This document shows positions 1 to 9,685 of a stretch of 64,000 nt of DNA, piece by piece. The DNA comes from Chitinophagales bacterium (GTDB lineage Bacteria > Bacteroidota > Bacteroidia > Chitinophagales > CAIODY01). Position 1 is the first letter of the stretch, and the number at the start of each line of letters is the position of its first letter. The DNA is taken from assembly GCA_947452995.1 (NCBI GenBank), contig CANGEV010000008.1, positions 46,780 to 110,779 of the forward strand, in the 5' to 3' direction. The notes under the pieces are model-generated. The model saw only the letters and a program-made list of their open reading frames with translations, was not told the origin of the DNA and did not search any database. Both the position numbers and the translations under genes were made by a program.

Positions 1-132
1 TTAATCGCAACGATAAAGTCTTTTATTAAACCATTAAGTTCTTTCAAAAGTGCATCTATAGATATGATCGGTACATACTGGCATTTCGTAGATATACTTT
101 GGATTTATTTATTCATTCTTTTAATTTATTAA
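1..132 (+). CDS. Cytochrome c oxidase subunit III family, C-terminal fragment
   Basis: The reading frame is open from base 1 and ends with TAA at 130-132, so only the last 43 codons are in the window. The tail contains YWHFVDILWIYLF, the last transmembrane helix signature of heme-copper oxidase subunit III; the same motif (YWHFVDLVWVFVF) closes the next gene. Its start lies outside the window. Only 14 bases separate it from the second subunit III gene, as expected for one operon. Two consecutive subunit III paralogues before subunit IV is a common Bacteroidota arrangement. Subunit III is an inner-membrane component of the proton-pumping terminal oxidase and has no redox centre. Confidence 0.85.
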   Translation, partial: LIATIKSFIKPLSSFKSASIDMIGTYWHFVDILWIYLFILLIY

Positions 133-146
133 AATTAACGAGCAAT

Positions 147-824
147 ATGTCAAATGCAACTGTAGCAAGTTCAACTAGCGCCTTTAGTGGAGGGAAGTCT
201 CCCTTTAATGTACGTTGGGGAAAATTGATGATGTGGTACTTCCTAGTGAGTGACGCCTTCACTTTCTCTGCATTATTGATTACTTATGGAGCTATTCGTA
301 ATATGAATACTTGGTGGCCTGATCCACAAGAAGTGTTCAAGAGTTTTCCTTTCATGGGACATCGCCATTTACCATTGATGTTCGTGAGTTTGATGACCTT
401 CATCTTGATCATGTCTTCTGTAACGATGGTATTAGCGGTTTACGAAGGACATCAAAAGAATCGTAAAGCGGTTGTAAAATGGATGATTTTCACCATCTTA
501 GGCGGTATCGCTTTCTTGAGCTGTCAGGCTTGGGAGTGGACACACTTAATCGTTGATGAGCATACTCGCTTAACAAGCAACTTCTTCGGTCCTAATGAAA
601 CTGCAGGTCCTGTTCAGTTTGGTCAGTTATTCTTCGTAATTACTGGCTTCCACGGCTTCCACGTTTTCTCTGGGGTAATCATTAATGTCCTATTGACTTT
701 GGCTGTAGCACGCGGCGTATACGATCGTAAGGATGATTATGAAATGGTAGAAAAAGTAGGTTTATACTGGCACTTTGTAGATTTAGTTTGGGTGTTTGTA
801 TTCTTGTGTTTCTATTTGTTCTAA
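147..824 (+). CDS. ctaE: Cytochrome c oxidase subunit III (caa3/ba3 type)
   Basis: This 225-residue, strongly hydrophobic protein shows subunit III features: about five membrane helices, an EWTHL segment, GPVQFGQLFFVITGFHGFHVF in the middle and YWHFVDLVWVFVF at the C-terminus. It belongs to the inner-membrane terminal oxidase that reduces oxygen with electrons from cytochrome c. I chose the ATG at 147 because the longer frame beginning at 99 overlaps the end of the upstream paralogue and adds a non-conserved leader. The gene sits between a paralogous subunit III fragment and subunit IV, 36 bases upstream of the latter, so the three are very likely cotranscribed. Confidence 0.93.
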   Translation: MSNATVASSTSAFSGGKSPFNVRWGKLMMWYFLVSDAFTFSALLITYGAIRNMNTWWPDPQEVFKSFPFMGHRHLPLMFVSLMTFILIMSSVTMVLAVYEGHQKNRKAVVKWMIFTILGGIAFLSCQAWEWTHLIVDEHTRLTSNFFGPNETAGPVQFGQLFFVITGFHGFHVFSGVIINVLLTLAVARGVYDRKDDYEMVEKVGLYWHFVDLVWVFVFLCFYLF

Positions 825-860
825 TTCAATTTTAATTTCAATCAATAAAAGATTTTTAAT

Positions 861-1235
861 ATGTCAGCACATTCTCACGAACATACAGGCTCTACTCCAA
901 AGACCATTTGGAAAACGTTTTGGATCCTATTGGCCATCACAATTGGTGAAATTATTTATGCATTGACTTTGTCACATGTGTTTGGTAAGCTTACTTCAAA
1001 TATTTTGTATACTGTTCTTTCAATTATGAAGGCAGGTTACATCATTTCTGAGTTCATGCACATGAAATACGAAACAAAGAACTTGATTCGTACTGTTGGA
1101 TTGCCATTAACTTTGCTTTTGTGGGTTGTTCTTTCTTATATGATGGAATCAAATAGCTGGAAGCATATGATGAATAAGAAAGTTCCTGCGGCTGTTGAAC
1201 AAGCAGAAAAAGCCGAAAAAGCGGGGCACGAATAA
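861..1235 (+). CDS. ctaF: Cytochrome c oxidase subunit IV (prokaryotic)
   Basis: A 124-residue protein with a His-rich N-terminus (MSAHSHEH), then three predicted membrane helices and a charged Ala/Lys/Glu tail. The helix pair containing SIMKAGYIISEFMHMKYE is typical of the small prokaryotic subunit IV of caa3/bo3-type oxidases, which stabilises the complex and has no known catalytic residues. It follows subunit III by 36 bases and is the last gene of the operon: a strong intrinsic terminator lies 21 bases after the stop codon. Length matches the family (about 100-125 residues). Confidence 0.9.
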   Translation: MSAHSHEHTGSTPKTIWKTFWILLAITIGEIIYALTLSHVFGKLTSNILYTVLSIMKAGYIISEFMHMKYETKNLIRTVGLPLTLLLWVVLSYMMESNSWKHMMNKKVPAAVEQAEKAEKAGHE

Positions 1236-1256
1236 ATAGTTAAAGAATTAAGTTAT

Positions 1257-1287
1257 AAAAGTCCTGTAGCAATGCAGGACTTTTTTT
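1257..1287 (+). terminator. Intrinsic terminator after the oxidase operon
   Basis: The arms AAAGTCCTG and CAGGACTTT flank an 8-base loop and are followed directly by a run of seven T. It ends the oxidase operon and lies just upstream of the SRPBCC gene start at 1299. Confidence 0.85.
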
Positions 1288-1298
1288 ATTTTTGGCAC

Positions 1299-1721
1299 AT
1301 GACAGAACCTATAAAAATAAAAGTTGAAGCGCTAGTAAATGCTGACATAGACCTTGTTTGGCAGGCATGGACAAGTGCTGAACATATCATTCATTGGAAC
1401 TTCGCTTCGCCTGATTGGCATTGCCCAAAGGCGAGCATAGATTTGCGAGTTGGCGGCTTGAATTTCACCCGTATGGAAGCGAAGGATGGAAGTTTTGGGT
1501 TTGATTTTAACTGTACTTATGAGCAGGTAGAAGATAATAAGCGCTTGGTTTCAAGTATGGAGGATGGACGTAAAACAGAAGTTACTTTTGACGCGCAAGA
1601 AGGTGCTGTTTTAGTAACGGAGATATTTGATACAGAGAACCAAAACCCAATTGAAATGCAACAAATGGGTTGGCAGAGTATATTGAATAATTTTAAAAGT
1701 TATGTAGAGCAAATGCAATAA
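1299..1721 (+). CDS. SRPBCC / AHSA1-like domain protein
   Basis: A 140-residue single-domain protein. The opening pattern (beta strand KIKVEALVNADIDLVWQAWTSAEHIIHWNFAS, then a conserved W and glycine turns, then a C-terminal helix QQMGWQSILNNFKSYVEQ) is that of the START-like AHSA1 family, which forms a hydrophobic ligand pocket or binds Hsp90-type partners in eukaryotes. The bacterial substrate is unknown. The ATG at 1299 is preferred over one at 1272 because the latter lies inside the upstream terminator hairpin. It appears monocistronic, bounded by terminators on both sides. Confidence 0.8.
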   Translation: MTEPIKIKVEALVNADIDLVWQAWTSAEHIIHWNFASPDWHCPKASIDLRVGGLNFTRMEAKDGSFGFDFNCTYEQVEDNKRLVSSMEDGRKTEVTFDAQEGAVLVTEIFDTENQNPIEMQQMGWQSILNNFKSYVEQMQ

Positions 1722-1763
1722 ATTTCATTTGCAAAGCGTTATTACTTTAGAATTTGCGTTACA

Positions 1764-1795
1764 AAAAAATGCAGGAATTAATTCCTGCATTTTTT
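1764..1795. terminator. Bidirectional terminator, perfect 32-bp palindrome
   Basis: The 16-base arm with core GCAGGAATT is followed without a spacer by its exact reverse complement, with A6 on the left and T6 on the right. It can terminate in both directions. The 18-base core GCAGGAATTAATTCCTGC recurs in the terminator at 39715-39746. Confidence 0.8.
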
Positions 1796-1897
1796 GTTTG
1801 TACGCGCACATGTACTTCCTGTTGCGCATTCATGTTCATGCACGTAGTTTTACTTTTACACAAGCACTTTTAATGCGATTGTGTAGCATATTGCAAA

Positions 1898-3877
1898 TTA
1901 GTTTTTCACAAAAGACTTAATATGGTGTCCATGATTCGTATTCACCTCTACGTAGTAATTACCTGTTCCTAATGAAGCGATATTAATAAGGTGATTACAA
2001 TCTTCAATCATCAATTGCCCCAATGAATTGTAAATGCGTATGGATGTTATCTTTTCTGTATTAGGTAACTGAACTTGTATTCGGTCAAATGCTGGATTAG
2101 GGTATACCAAGCAATCAAAAGTAGATTGTAAATTAACTAGCGCGTTGGCGAAAGGCGCATTTACGTTTAAATCACTGTTATAAGTAACCGTTCCGCTATT
2201 ATTCAAAATCCATTGATTAGGGTCGAACACAATTGCATTTGCCAAATTTATTGTGCGTCCACAATTGAAATATAAAGTATCCGAACTACGATCAACATAA
2301 ACACGCACTGTGGTATCTCCCTGTGCCGTGTGAAATAAAACCTCTAAATCTGTTTTGAAAAGTGGGGTAATTGTAGGAGCTGAGCTTGTTTGTGAAATGA
2401 CTAGTCCTACTTTGTTGCCAACCTGATTCCATGTTGCACTAAAGGTGGGATATCCTTCTCCAAAGTACCATTGATTCATATAGTCGTTGAGATTTAATCC
2501 ACTGACCGTTTCAGCAACTTGTTTAAAGTCGACCCCAGTCGCTACTGTGTTTGCATATTGCTGTTGAAACTGTTTTAAGGTTTCAAAAAATAAGCTATCA
2601 TTATTCATTATGAAACGCAAGGTGTGAATGATTGCACTTCCTTTGTCATAGGTAAGACGTGAATCAAAAATTCTGTTTTCATTCGTTGTGTCATCCACAT
2701 AAACACTTCCTGCAGGGGAGGAAAGTACGCTTTGGTGAACCCCATCCATTTGAGTTCTTGCAGCAGTCGATCCATTAAAATGCTCTTGATATAAATGTTC
2801 TGTATAGGAAGCGAAGCCTTCATTCACCCAAATATCTTTCCAGGTAGCGCAGGTAACATTATCTCCGAACCACTGATGTCCCAATTCATGTACGATTACA
2901 TCTAATGAATTAAAACTTCCAATTGTAGTCATCGTTTGATGCTCCATTCCTCCGCCTAGTGGTGCCATGCAGTGACCATACTTTTCATCATAAAAGGGGT
3001 ATCTGCCGTATTCTTGTGACAAATAGTCAATCATTGAACCCGTCGCATCAATATTCGTTTTAAAGAGAGCTAGGGTGTTAGGGTTATTGTAAATATAATT
3101 TTGAATTAAAACACTATCATTGGTTCCTGTAAGTGCTTGTTTGAATGAATAATCTACATACGGCGCCACACTTATTGAAATCAAATAGTAATCTATCATA
3201 TGACGGCTTTTCCAGTAATATTTATCTTGATTGGAATTAACAGCAGTAATGCTTTTCAGAACCCCATTTGAGCCAGCTTTACAATTGTTAGGAATTGTAA
3301 TGTACACATCACTGGAATCAATTTTATCATGCAGTGATTGTTTGCAGGGCCACCATAAATAGGCACTATAGGATTCTGACATGGTATAACTAACTTGTGT
3401 ACCCCATGATGGAGAGCTAGTTGTGGTAATTCCCGCACCTAAACCTGCACCGCCTGGGGCTGCTCCATTTCCATGATAATAAATCACACTTTGAAATGCG
3501 GCGCCTTTATTCAATGAATTTGGAAGCGTTACTTCGCGCGTATTCCCAACAACATTAAAGTTTAATTTTTGTCCATTAAATAGAACCGAATCTACCATCA
3601 TTGCATTGGCTAATTCAAATACATACAGGGACATCGAATTTGCTATCACACTTGCTTTAGTCGTTACACTGCCACTTATATTGCTATTTAAATTACTCAT
3701 GGCAACATCTAATTTTACATAGTTAATATCGTAGTCATTTTCATTGGCTAACGATTTTAAATTAGGGTGTGGAGTAGAAAAATGATTCATTTTAGTGCTT
3801 GCGCAGGGATGGATGGTGTTTTGACCTAACGCGCATGAACTAATAAAGAGGCAAACAAGAAATACTAACTTTTGCAT
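1898..3877 (-). CDS. Secreted M1 family aminopeptidase with T9SS type A sorting domain
   Basis: A 659-residue zinc aminopeptidase. A signal peptide (MQKLVFLVCLFISSCALGQ) is followed by the M1 beta-saddle domain, an exopeptidase GGGMEHQ motif near residue 308, and the gluzincin site HELGH at 330-334 with the third ligand E353 in WVNEG, exactly the HExxH-x18-E spacing. The last roughly 75 residues (YPNPAFDRIQVQL ... GNYYVEVNTNHGHHIKSFVKN) form a T9SS type A C-terminal sorting domain, so the enzyme should pass the outer membrane and be anchored or released. It would remove N-terminal residues from peptides. A paralogue lies at 20911-23295. Confidence 0.92.
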   Translation of the reverse strand: MQKLVFLVCLFISSCALGQNTIHPCASTKMNHFSTPHPNLKSLANENDYDINYVKLDVAMSNLNSNISGSVTTKASVIANSMSLYVFELANAMMVDSVLFNGQKLNFNVVGNTREVTLPNSLNKGAAFQSVIYYHGNGAAPGGAGLGAGITTTSSPSWGTQVSYTMSESYSAYLWWPCKQSLHDKIDSSDVYITIPNNCKAGSNGVLKSITAVNSNQDKYYWKSRHMIDYYLISISVAPYVDYSFKQALTGTNDSVLIQNYIYNNPNTLALFKTNIDATGSMIDYLSQEYGRYPFYDEKYGHCMAPLGGGMEHQTMTTIGSFNSLDVIVHELGHQWFGDNVTCATWKDIWVNEGFASYTEHLYQEHFNGSTAARTQMDGVHQSVLSSPAGSVYVDDTTNENRIFDSRLTYDKGSAIIHTLRFIMNNDSLFFETLKQFQQQYANTVATGVDFKQVAETVSGLNLNDYMNQWYFGEGYPTFSATWNQVGNKVGLVISQTSSAPTITPLFKTDLEVLFHTAQGDTTVRVYVDRSSDTLYFNCGRTINLANAIVFDPNQWILNNSGTVTYNSDLNVNAPFANALVNLQSTFDCLVYPNPAFDRIQVQLPNTEKITSIRIYNSLGQLMIEDCNHLINIASLGTGNYYVEVNTNHGHHIKSFVKN

Positions 3878-3956
3878 AGGTTGTAATTAAGAAATAAAAA
3901 TAAACAATATCTTGCTGTTCGTCGAATTCTGTTGAATTAATAAACCTTTCATTGGT

Positions 3957-3964
3957 TACCTTTG
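3957..3964 (+). promoter_or_regulatory. Putative -7 promoter element TACCTTTG for the UbiD-family gene
   Basis: The octamer matches the Bacteroidota sigma-ABfr -7 consensus TAnnTTTG. It lies 20 bases before the ATG at 3985. An upstream GTTG at 3931-3934 could serve as the -33 element, although the 22-base spacing is a little long. The position supports the ATG at 3985, because an upstream in-frame alternative at 3952 would precede the transcript. Confidence 0.5.
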
Positions 3965-3984
3965 TTAATAGAAAAAGCACATTT

Positions 3985-5901
3985 ATGTATCGCCACTTGC
4001 AGCATTTTATAGAGGTATTGGAAAAACACAATGAATTGATTCGTGTGAAGACGTATGTGAATCCTTACTTAGAGATTTCTGAAATTACGGATCGTTTATC
4101 GAAGTCGGAAAATATGAACAAGGCGATTTTGTTTGAAAATACGGGATATGATTTTCCTGTATTAATTAATTCAATGGGTTCTTATAAGCGTATTTGTTTG
4201 GCATTAGGTGTTGAAGAGTTAGATGAAGTCAAGGCAGATATGGAAGATCTTTTCAAGCAGCTCACGAAGCCGCAAGAGAGTCTTTTAGATAAATTAAAAT
4301 TGTTACCACAGTTAGGTAAAATCTCTTCTTGGATGCCAAAGGTGGTGAGTGGAAAAGGTGCTTGTCAGGAGGTTGTGATGTCTGATCCTGATATCACAAA
4401 ACTGCCTGTTTTAACGTGTTGGCCAGAAGATGGAGGTCCGTTTATCACTTTGCCGGTTATTCATACAAAAGATCCGCTCACTGGCATTCGCAATGTTGGA
4501 ATGTATCGCATGCAAATCTTCGACAAAACATTAACTGGTATGCATTGGCATAAACATAAAGTTTCTGCTCGGCATTATGAAGAGTATAAAAAGCTTGGAA
4601 AAAAGATGCCAGTGGCCGTTGTTTTAGGAGGTGATCCGGTCTACACTTATTCTGCTACGGCGCCTTTACCTGATAATGTCGACGAACATATGTTGGCAGG
4701 ATTTCTACGTAAGAAAAAAGTAGAATTGGTTAAGTGTATTTCTCAACCTGAATTGGAAGTACCTGCAGATGCTGATTTTGTGATAGAAGGATATGTCGAT
4801 CCGCAAGAGGATTGGATTTGGGAAGGGCCGTTTGGTGATCATACAGGTTATTATTCATTGGCTGATTGGTATCCACGCTTCCATGTCACAGCAATAACAC
4901 ATCGCAAGAATGCAGTATTCCCCGCTACTATCGTTGGTATTCCACCACAAGAAGATGCATGGATAGGGAAAGCGACAGAACGTATTTTTCTTGCTCCAAT
5001 AAAAATGACGATGATTCCAGAAATCGTTGACATGGAATTGCCTGTTGAAGGTGTGTTTCATAATTTAACGATTGTTAAAATACAAAAGTCATATCCTGGT
5101 CAAGCGCAAAAAGTAATGAATGCCATGTGGGGAGCTGGTCAAATGATGTTCAATAAAATTTTGGTAGTAGTAGATGGAGAGGTTGATATTCATAATTACG
5201 AAGCTGTCGCAAAATACGTAAGTGAAAATTGTAATCCTGCTACCGATATCTATTTCTCGCAAGGCCCAATGGATGTATTGGATCACAGCTGTAGCAAAAC
5301 AGGCTTCGGTGGTAAATTGTGTGTCGATGGAACGAAGAAGCTGCCTGAAGAAATTATGTTTGAGGAAATGCCAATAAAAGGACAGCCTATTGATGCAGAT
5401 CTTCTTAAGTCTAAATATGATTTTATTCAAGACCTTCGCGTTAATTTAACTGCCAAAGGAATTGCTACGCTGTTTGTAACCGTACAAAAAAAGCAGAAAG
5501 GTGATGTAAAGAAATGGGCTAATCTTTTGTCTGAAGAATCACTACTTAGCGATATTAAAACGATTCTATTTATCGATGCTGCAGTTGATTTGCAACATAC
5601 TGCAGATGTGTTGTGGCGTGCATGTAATAATGCAGATGCAAGAAGAGATATTTGGACCTATCAACCGACAGATAAGCGCGCCAAAATGATTGTAGATGGC
5701 ACTACCAAGACGGCTAATCTAGATGCTTTTACACGTGATTGGCCAAACATCCTAACGCATACCAAAGAGACGATTGCGTTAGTTGATGGTCGTTGGAATG
5801 AATATGGCTTGGGTACTTTTATTGAATCACCGTCTTTGCGCTATCAAGCACAAACGTATGGCAGAGGCGCGGTGATCACAGCGTCTGAATTAGAAAAATA
5901 A
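3985..5901 (+). CDS. ubiD: UbiD family decarboxylase
   Basis: This 638-residue protein starts MYRHLQHFIEVLEKHNELIRV and contains the UbiD hallmarks: a GPFGDHTGYYS motif after a PQEDWIWEG segment, GIPPQEDAWIGKATERIFLAPIK, and the DHSCSKTGFGGKLCVDGTKK region. UbiD enzymes use prenylated FMN to decarboxylate aromatic or unsaturated acids; in Bacteroidota the long form is usually assigned to quinone (menaquinone) biosynthesis. Length is greater than Escherichia coli UbiD (about 497), as usual for this phylum, owing to a C-terminal extension. No ubiX or men genes lie nearby, so the substrate is inferred. It converges on guaB with an 11-base gap. Confidence 0.88.
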   Translation: MYRHLQHFIEVLEKHNELIRVKTYVNPYLEISEITDRLSKSENMNKAILFENTGYDFPVLINSMGSYKRICLALGVEELDEVKADMEDLFKQLTKPQESLLDKLKLLPQLGKISSWMPKVVSGKGACQEVVMSDPDITKLPVLTCWPEDGGPFITLPVIHTKDPLTGIRNVGMYRMQIFDKTLTGMHWHKHKVSARHYEEYKKLGKKMPVAVVLGGDPVYTYSATAPLPDNVDEHMLAGFLRKKKVELVKCISQPELEVPADADFVIEGYVDPQEDWIWEGPFGDHTGYYSLADWYPRFHVTAITHRKNAVFPATIVGIPPQEDAWIGKATERIFLAPIKMTMIPEIVDMELPVEGVFHNLTIVKIQKSYPGQAQKVMNAMWGAGQMMFNKILVVVDGEVDIHNYEAVAKYVSENCNPATDIYFSQGPMDVLDHSCSKTGFGGKLCVDGTKKLPEEIMFEEMPIKGQPIDADLLKSKYDFIQDLRVNLTAKGIATLFVTVQKKQKGDVKKWANLLSEESLLSDIKTILFIDAAVDLQHTADVLWRACNNADARRDIWTYQPTDKRAKMIVDGTTKTANLDAFTRDWPNILTHTKETIALVDGRWNEYGLGTFIESPSLRYQAQTYGRGAVITASELEK

Positions 5902-5912
5902 TTCGAAGGGAT

Positions 5913-7382
5913 TTAACGGCTATAATTAGGGGCTTCTTTGGTGATGACGATGTCATGCGCATGACTTTCTCTGATGCCGGCATTTGTTATTTTAACAAAT
6001 TGTGCATTCTGCAAAGTGCGTATATCTTTAGCTCCACAATAGCCCATACCTGCGCGAAGCCCACCAATGAATTGGGTCATTACTTCCTGTAACGTACCTT
6101 TATATGGGACACGACCAACGATACCTTCTGGTACCAACTTCTTTACATCATCTTCTACATCTTGGAAGTAACGATCCTTGCTGCCATCTTGCATCGCTTC
6201 AACAGAACCCATGCCACGATAAGATTTGAATTTACGTCCTTCGTAAATAATGGTCTCTCCTGGTGATTCTTCTGTTCCTGCGAAAATACTACCCGCCATA
6301 ACAATATCAGCACCCGCAACAAGTGCTTTAACTACATCACCCGTATAACGGATACCACCGTCCGCAATGATTCCAACTTTTGTTCCTTTCAAGGCCGCTT
6401 TTACGTCCATAATGGCGTGTAATTGCGGGACACCTGCTCCGGCAACAATACGTGTTGTACAGATACTGCCAGGGCCAATTCCTACTTTCACTGCATCTGC
6501 TCCAGCAGCCGCTAATGCTTTAGCTGCGGCGCCTGTAGCAATATTACCCGCTATTAAATTAAGCTTCGGATATTTTTTGCGAACAGTTTTTACCATTTCT
6601 ATAACACCCTTGCTATGTCCATGCGCAGTATCAATCGTAATAGCATCCACACCTACATTCACCAAAGCTTCTACTCGCTCTAAGGTATCTTTGGTGATTC
6701 CAACTGCAGCTCCCACCATCAATCGACCGTGCTGATCTTTAGATGCGTTCGGATGTGAAGTTAATTTTTGAATATCGCGATAGGTGATTAATCCAACTAA
6801 TTTCCCCGCCTTATTTACTACAGGCAATTTTTCAACCTTATATTGACGGAGAATTTTTTCTGCGTTTTGAAGTGTAGTTCCTTCCGGAGCTGTAACTAAA
6901 CGACCTGTCGTCATTACCTCCTTTACTTTCTTCGAAAAAGTGCGCTCAAAACGTAAGTCACGATTGGTAATTATACCAACCAATTTCCCTTTTTCATCCA
7001 CCACAGGAATACCGCCGATGCGGTTATCTTTCATCAATTTTAAAGCTTGTGCTATTGTGGCATCCGGACTTAAAGTCACTGGATCGAGGATCATTCCGCT
7101 TTCTGCACGCTTTACCTTTCTAACTTCTTCTGCTTGAGCTGTTATGCTCATGTTTTTATGTAAAATCCCCATACCGCCGATCTGTGCAATAGCAATTGCC
7201 ATCGTAGAATCCGTTACCGTATCCATCGCTGCTGAAATAACAGGGACATTTAACGAAATGCGAGTAGTAAGATTCGAGCGAGTATTAACCTCTCTAGGTA
7301 AAACGTCTGAATAAGCCGGAACGAGAAGTACATCATCGAAGGTTAGACCTTCACCAATGAATTTAGAATTTTGTTTAGCCAT
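5913..7382 (-). CDS. guaB: Inosine-5'-monophosphate dehydrogenase
   Basis: A 489-residue IMP dehydrogenase, which oxidises IMP to XMP with NAD in guanine nucleotide synthesis in the cytosol. It has the N-terminal GLTFDDVLL signature, two CBS domains inserted at about residues 93-205, the loop [13 protein letters not shown] with catalytic Cys308, and the flap region [11 protein letters not shown]. The ATG at 7382 is preferred over a TTG two codons upstream. A TACCTTTG promoter-like octamer ends only three bases before this ATG, suggesting either a leaderless message or a coincidental match. It is divergent from the M48 protease gene. Confidence 0.97.
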   Translation of the reverse strand: MAKQNSKFIGEGLTFDDVLLVPAYSDVLPREVNTRSNLTTRISLNVPVISAAMDTVTDSTMAIAIAQIGGMGILHKNMSITAQAEEVRKVKRAESGMILDPVTLSPDATIAQALKLMKDNRIGGIPVVDEKGKLVGIITNRDLRFERTFSKKVKEVMTTGRLVTAPEGTTLQNAEKILRQYKVEKLPVVNKAGKLVGLITYRDIQKLTSHPNASKDQHGRLMVGAAVGITKDTLERVEALVNVGVDAITIDTAHGHSKGVIEMVKTVRKKYPKLNLIAGNIATGAAAKALAAAGADAVKVGIGPGSICTTRIVAGAGVPQLHAIMDVKAALKGTKVGIIADGGIRYTGDVVKALVAGADIVMAGSIFAGTEESPGETIIYEGRKFKSYRGMGSVEAMQDGSKDRYFQDVEDDVKKLVPEGIVGRVPYKGTLQEVMTQFIGGLRAGMGYCGAKDIRTLQNAQFVKITNAGIRESHAHDIVITKEAPNYSR

Positions 7383-7385
7383 ATG

Positions 7386-7393
7386 CAAAGGTA
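7386..7393 (-). promoter_or_regulatory. Promoter-like TACCTTTG octamer immediately upstream of guaB
   Basis: Read on the minus strand the octamer TACCTTTG matches the Bacteroidota -7 consensus and ends 3 bases before the guaB ATG. With normal spacing, transcription would begin at or just inside the start codon, so the assignment is uncertain. Confidence 0.35.
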
Positions 7394-7453
7394 AGGCAAA
7401 ATTTTTAAAATTGGCACCACTTTTATATCCTTCCTTTGTTTTAGCTTTACCAG

Positions 7454-9685
7454 ATGAAGCGATTTATTGTTTTTAGCCTCCTTTTATTTATCTCTTTTTA
7501 CATAGCTAACGCACAAACTGCTTTGCAATTAAAAGTGTATAGCTTCCCTAAAAGCTTTCCTGAAAAGTATGCCTTCGACCCAAAGCATGCCTATGAAGAA
7601 ATGCTTAAACAAAAGCGTCCGAATGGGTACAAACGCAGTGTTTATGAACGATATGCTGAAGCTATGAGTTATCAAAAAACGGATGCATTTACAGAAGGTG
7701 ACATGTATTTGAATTGGACCGAAATGGAAACGTATTTGAATGACATTGTGCACCGCCTTGCGAAATCAAATTCGGCCTATGCTAATATGACGGCTTACGT
7801 AAAGCGCAGTCCAGATATGAATGCATTTTGTATTCATGACGGAAGTTTTTTTATAAATATTGGGCTTCTTGCAGAAGTGAAAAACGAAGCAGCATTGGCG
7901 AATGTATTGGGCCATGAAATGTCGCATTATTTAATGCACCATCTTGAGCAGTCTTATTTAGAAATGGCTAAAGTGAATACCAAACGTAAGCGGAATTCAA
8001 ATAGAGATGAAGTACTCGCCAACCTACACCAAAATCGTGGTCGCGAAATGCAAGCCGATAGTCTTGGTGCTTTTCTTGCAGCTACTGCTGGCTACAGCAT
8101 AAAGGAAGGACTCGGAAATTTCTATATGCTTTTACAAATGGAGGAGAAGGAGTTGAGTAGAGCTCAAAATACTGACAGAAAATTACATATTGATGATGAG
8201 GATGGTGTGAGCATTGATAAAGACGAAAAAGGAGACAAAGTAATTTCTAGTCACCCAGATTTAAAACGTCGCATTCGTAATTATAAAAAATTAGCAAAAA
8301 GATATAAATCAAACCAAGAACTAGGGGAGGATGCAAACTTTCTAAATATGCAGAAAATGGCTCGACTTGAAGTGCTGAATTTATTGAAAGAGCAACAAGA
8401 TTATCGTGCATGTGTTGAAAGAGCTATGACCTACTATCTCTTTGACCCGAATAATGACGCCTATGTTTATTATATTTTGGAAGGTATAAGAAGAGAACTT
8501 TTTTTACATCCCAAAGAGCTTGATCACCCATTTATTACAGATAATTATGATGAGAATTATTATCCGTTGAAACAAAAGGGGATATTAGCTAATTTAAGAA
8601 TATTAGTACCAGATACTACAAACTGGAAAAATATTGTAGCATCAGAATTGTTAATAGCCGATACACTAAAACGATATCCTTTTGTAACTTGGAAAGGTGC
8701 ATTTGCTTATTTTTCGAAGGTGGCTAAAAAGCGCGGTATAGGAGAGTGTTATTTAACAATGGCTTTGTTTGAATCCGATTTAGATAAGCGAGCTTCATTA
8801 CTAGACAGATACCTTGCGCAAGACAAGATTCTTTATCGGGAGTATGCCAAAAGTTTGCAGCAAAACCGCTTGACAGAATCTATAAAGGGGAATACGAAAG
8901 AACTAATTTTAGCTAACGAAGTAGCCTTTGTGGAAGATCATAGTTATGGTTATCATTATCGTAGGCTTACTTCGCAAGCGAATTCGAAAGGGATTATTAG
9001 AACCATTGAACGATTGGTTAAAAAGGAATTTCCTAACAAAGAGCTCATCGTTTATAATGATTTGGAAAAGGATAATTTTTCGAAGGCAATGCGATATAAG
9101 CAAGTAATGCTTGCGGCTTATGCTTGGAGTCAGGCGAAAGGTCAAGTGGAGGAGGAAGTAGAGGAAAGTGCTAACGAAGATGCAATAAAACTTATGCAAG
9201 ATGCAGACCCAGCGAATAGCAAACGGAAGGTTCAAACTTCAGAAGATTTCTATTCACCTTTTGCAAATAGAAAGTCAAAAAATAATGTAACCATCGAATC
9301 AGATCAAGCTAATTTATTTATGCTGAATCCGGAAATTTGGAAAGTTTTTAATAGCGAAAAATTGTATGCGTTAGAATTACTTAATGTTGTTTCTTTCACG
9401 GACAAGACCCAAGTTTTTGGTTCCCATATGGGGTGGGCGTATTTATGCTTACCGTATATTCCATATATACTTTTGCAAGACTTGTACCTTCGTGTCGCAT
9501 TTGGCTCAAATAAGTATTCGTATCAAGTAAAGTATTACAGTTTTTCTCCAACAGATAAAAAGTATACGAATTGGTACGTTGCAGAAACGGTGCATTATAA
9601 AATGTATAAGCCTTATTTATTGTCTACCACTTATGATGTATTACATTCTCGAAAAATCAACAACAATACGGATGAAAAGGAATAA
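7454..9685 (+). CDS. Exported M48 family metalloprotease with long C-terminal region
   Basis: A 743-residue protein with a signal peptide ([21 protein letters not shown]). The M48 zinc site is HEMSH at residues 154-158 within a [11 protein letters not shown] helix; the third ligand lies in EMQAD (E198-D202), the ExxAD motif of periplasmic BepA/HtpX-like peptidases. Residues from about 280 onward match nothing I recognise; they are charged and mainly helical, with an acidic stretch ([12 protein letters not shown]) near 575. It likely acts in the periplasm on envelope proteins. The stop overlaps the next gene by 14 bases, so the two are probably translated together. Confidence 0.85.
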   Translation: MKRFIVFSLLLFISFYIANAQTALQLKVYSFPKSFPEKYAFDPKHAYEEMLKQKRPNGYKRSVYERYAEAMSYQKTDAFTEGDMYLNWTEMETYLNDIVHRLAKSNSAYANMTAYVKRSPDMNAFCIHDGSFFINIGLLAEVKNEAALANVLGHEMSHYLMHHLEQSYLEMAKVNTKRKRNSNRDEVLANLHQNRGREMQADSLGAFLAATAGYSIKEGLGNFYMLLQMEEKELSRAQNTDRKLHIDDEDGVSIDKDEKGDKVISSHPDLKRRIRNYKKLAKRYKSNQELGEDANFLNMQKMARLEVLNLLKEQQDYRACVERAMTYYLFDPNNDAYVYYILEGIRRELFLHPKELDHPFITDNYDENYYPLKQKGILANLRILVPDTTNWKNIVASELLIADTLKRYPFVTWKGAFAYFSKVAKKRGIGECYLTMALFESDLDKRASLLDRYLAQDKILYREYAKSLQQNRLTESIKGNTKELILANEVAFVEDHSYGYHYRRLTSQANSKGIIRTIERLVKKEFPNKELIVYNDLEKDNFSKAMRYKQVMLAAYAWSQAKGQVEEEVEESANEDAIKLMQDADPANSKRKVQTSEDFYSPFANRKSKNNVTIESDQANLFMLNPEIWKVFNSEKLYALELLNVVSFTDKTQVFGSHMGWAYLCLPYIPYILLQDLYLRVAFGSNKYSYQVKYYSFSPTDKKYTNWYVAETVHYKMYKPYLLSTTYDVLHSRKINNNTDEKE

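Noticed and set aside
1729..1920. 63-codon frame after the SRPBCC gene.
   Set aside because: It spans the 32-bp palindromic terminator and overlaps the end of the M1 peptidase gene.
5089..5430. 113-codon frame opposite the UbiD-family gene.
   Set aside because: It lies fully inside a well-supported conserved gene and has no recognisable domain.
9579..9671. Longer start for the barrel-like gene inside the M48 protease.
   Set aside because: The added residues are the out-of-frame reading of the protease end, and the ATG at 9672 directly precedes a clear signal peptide.
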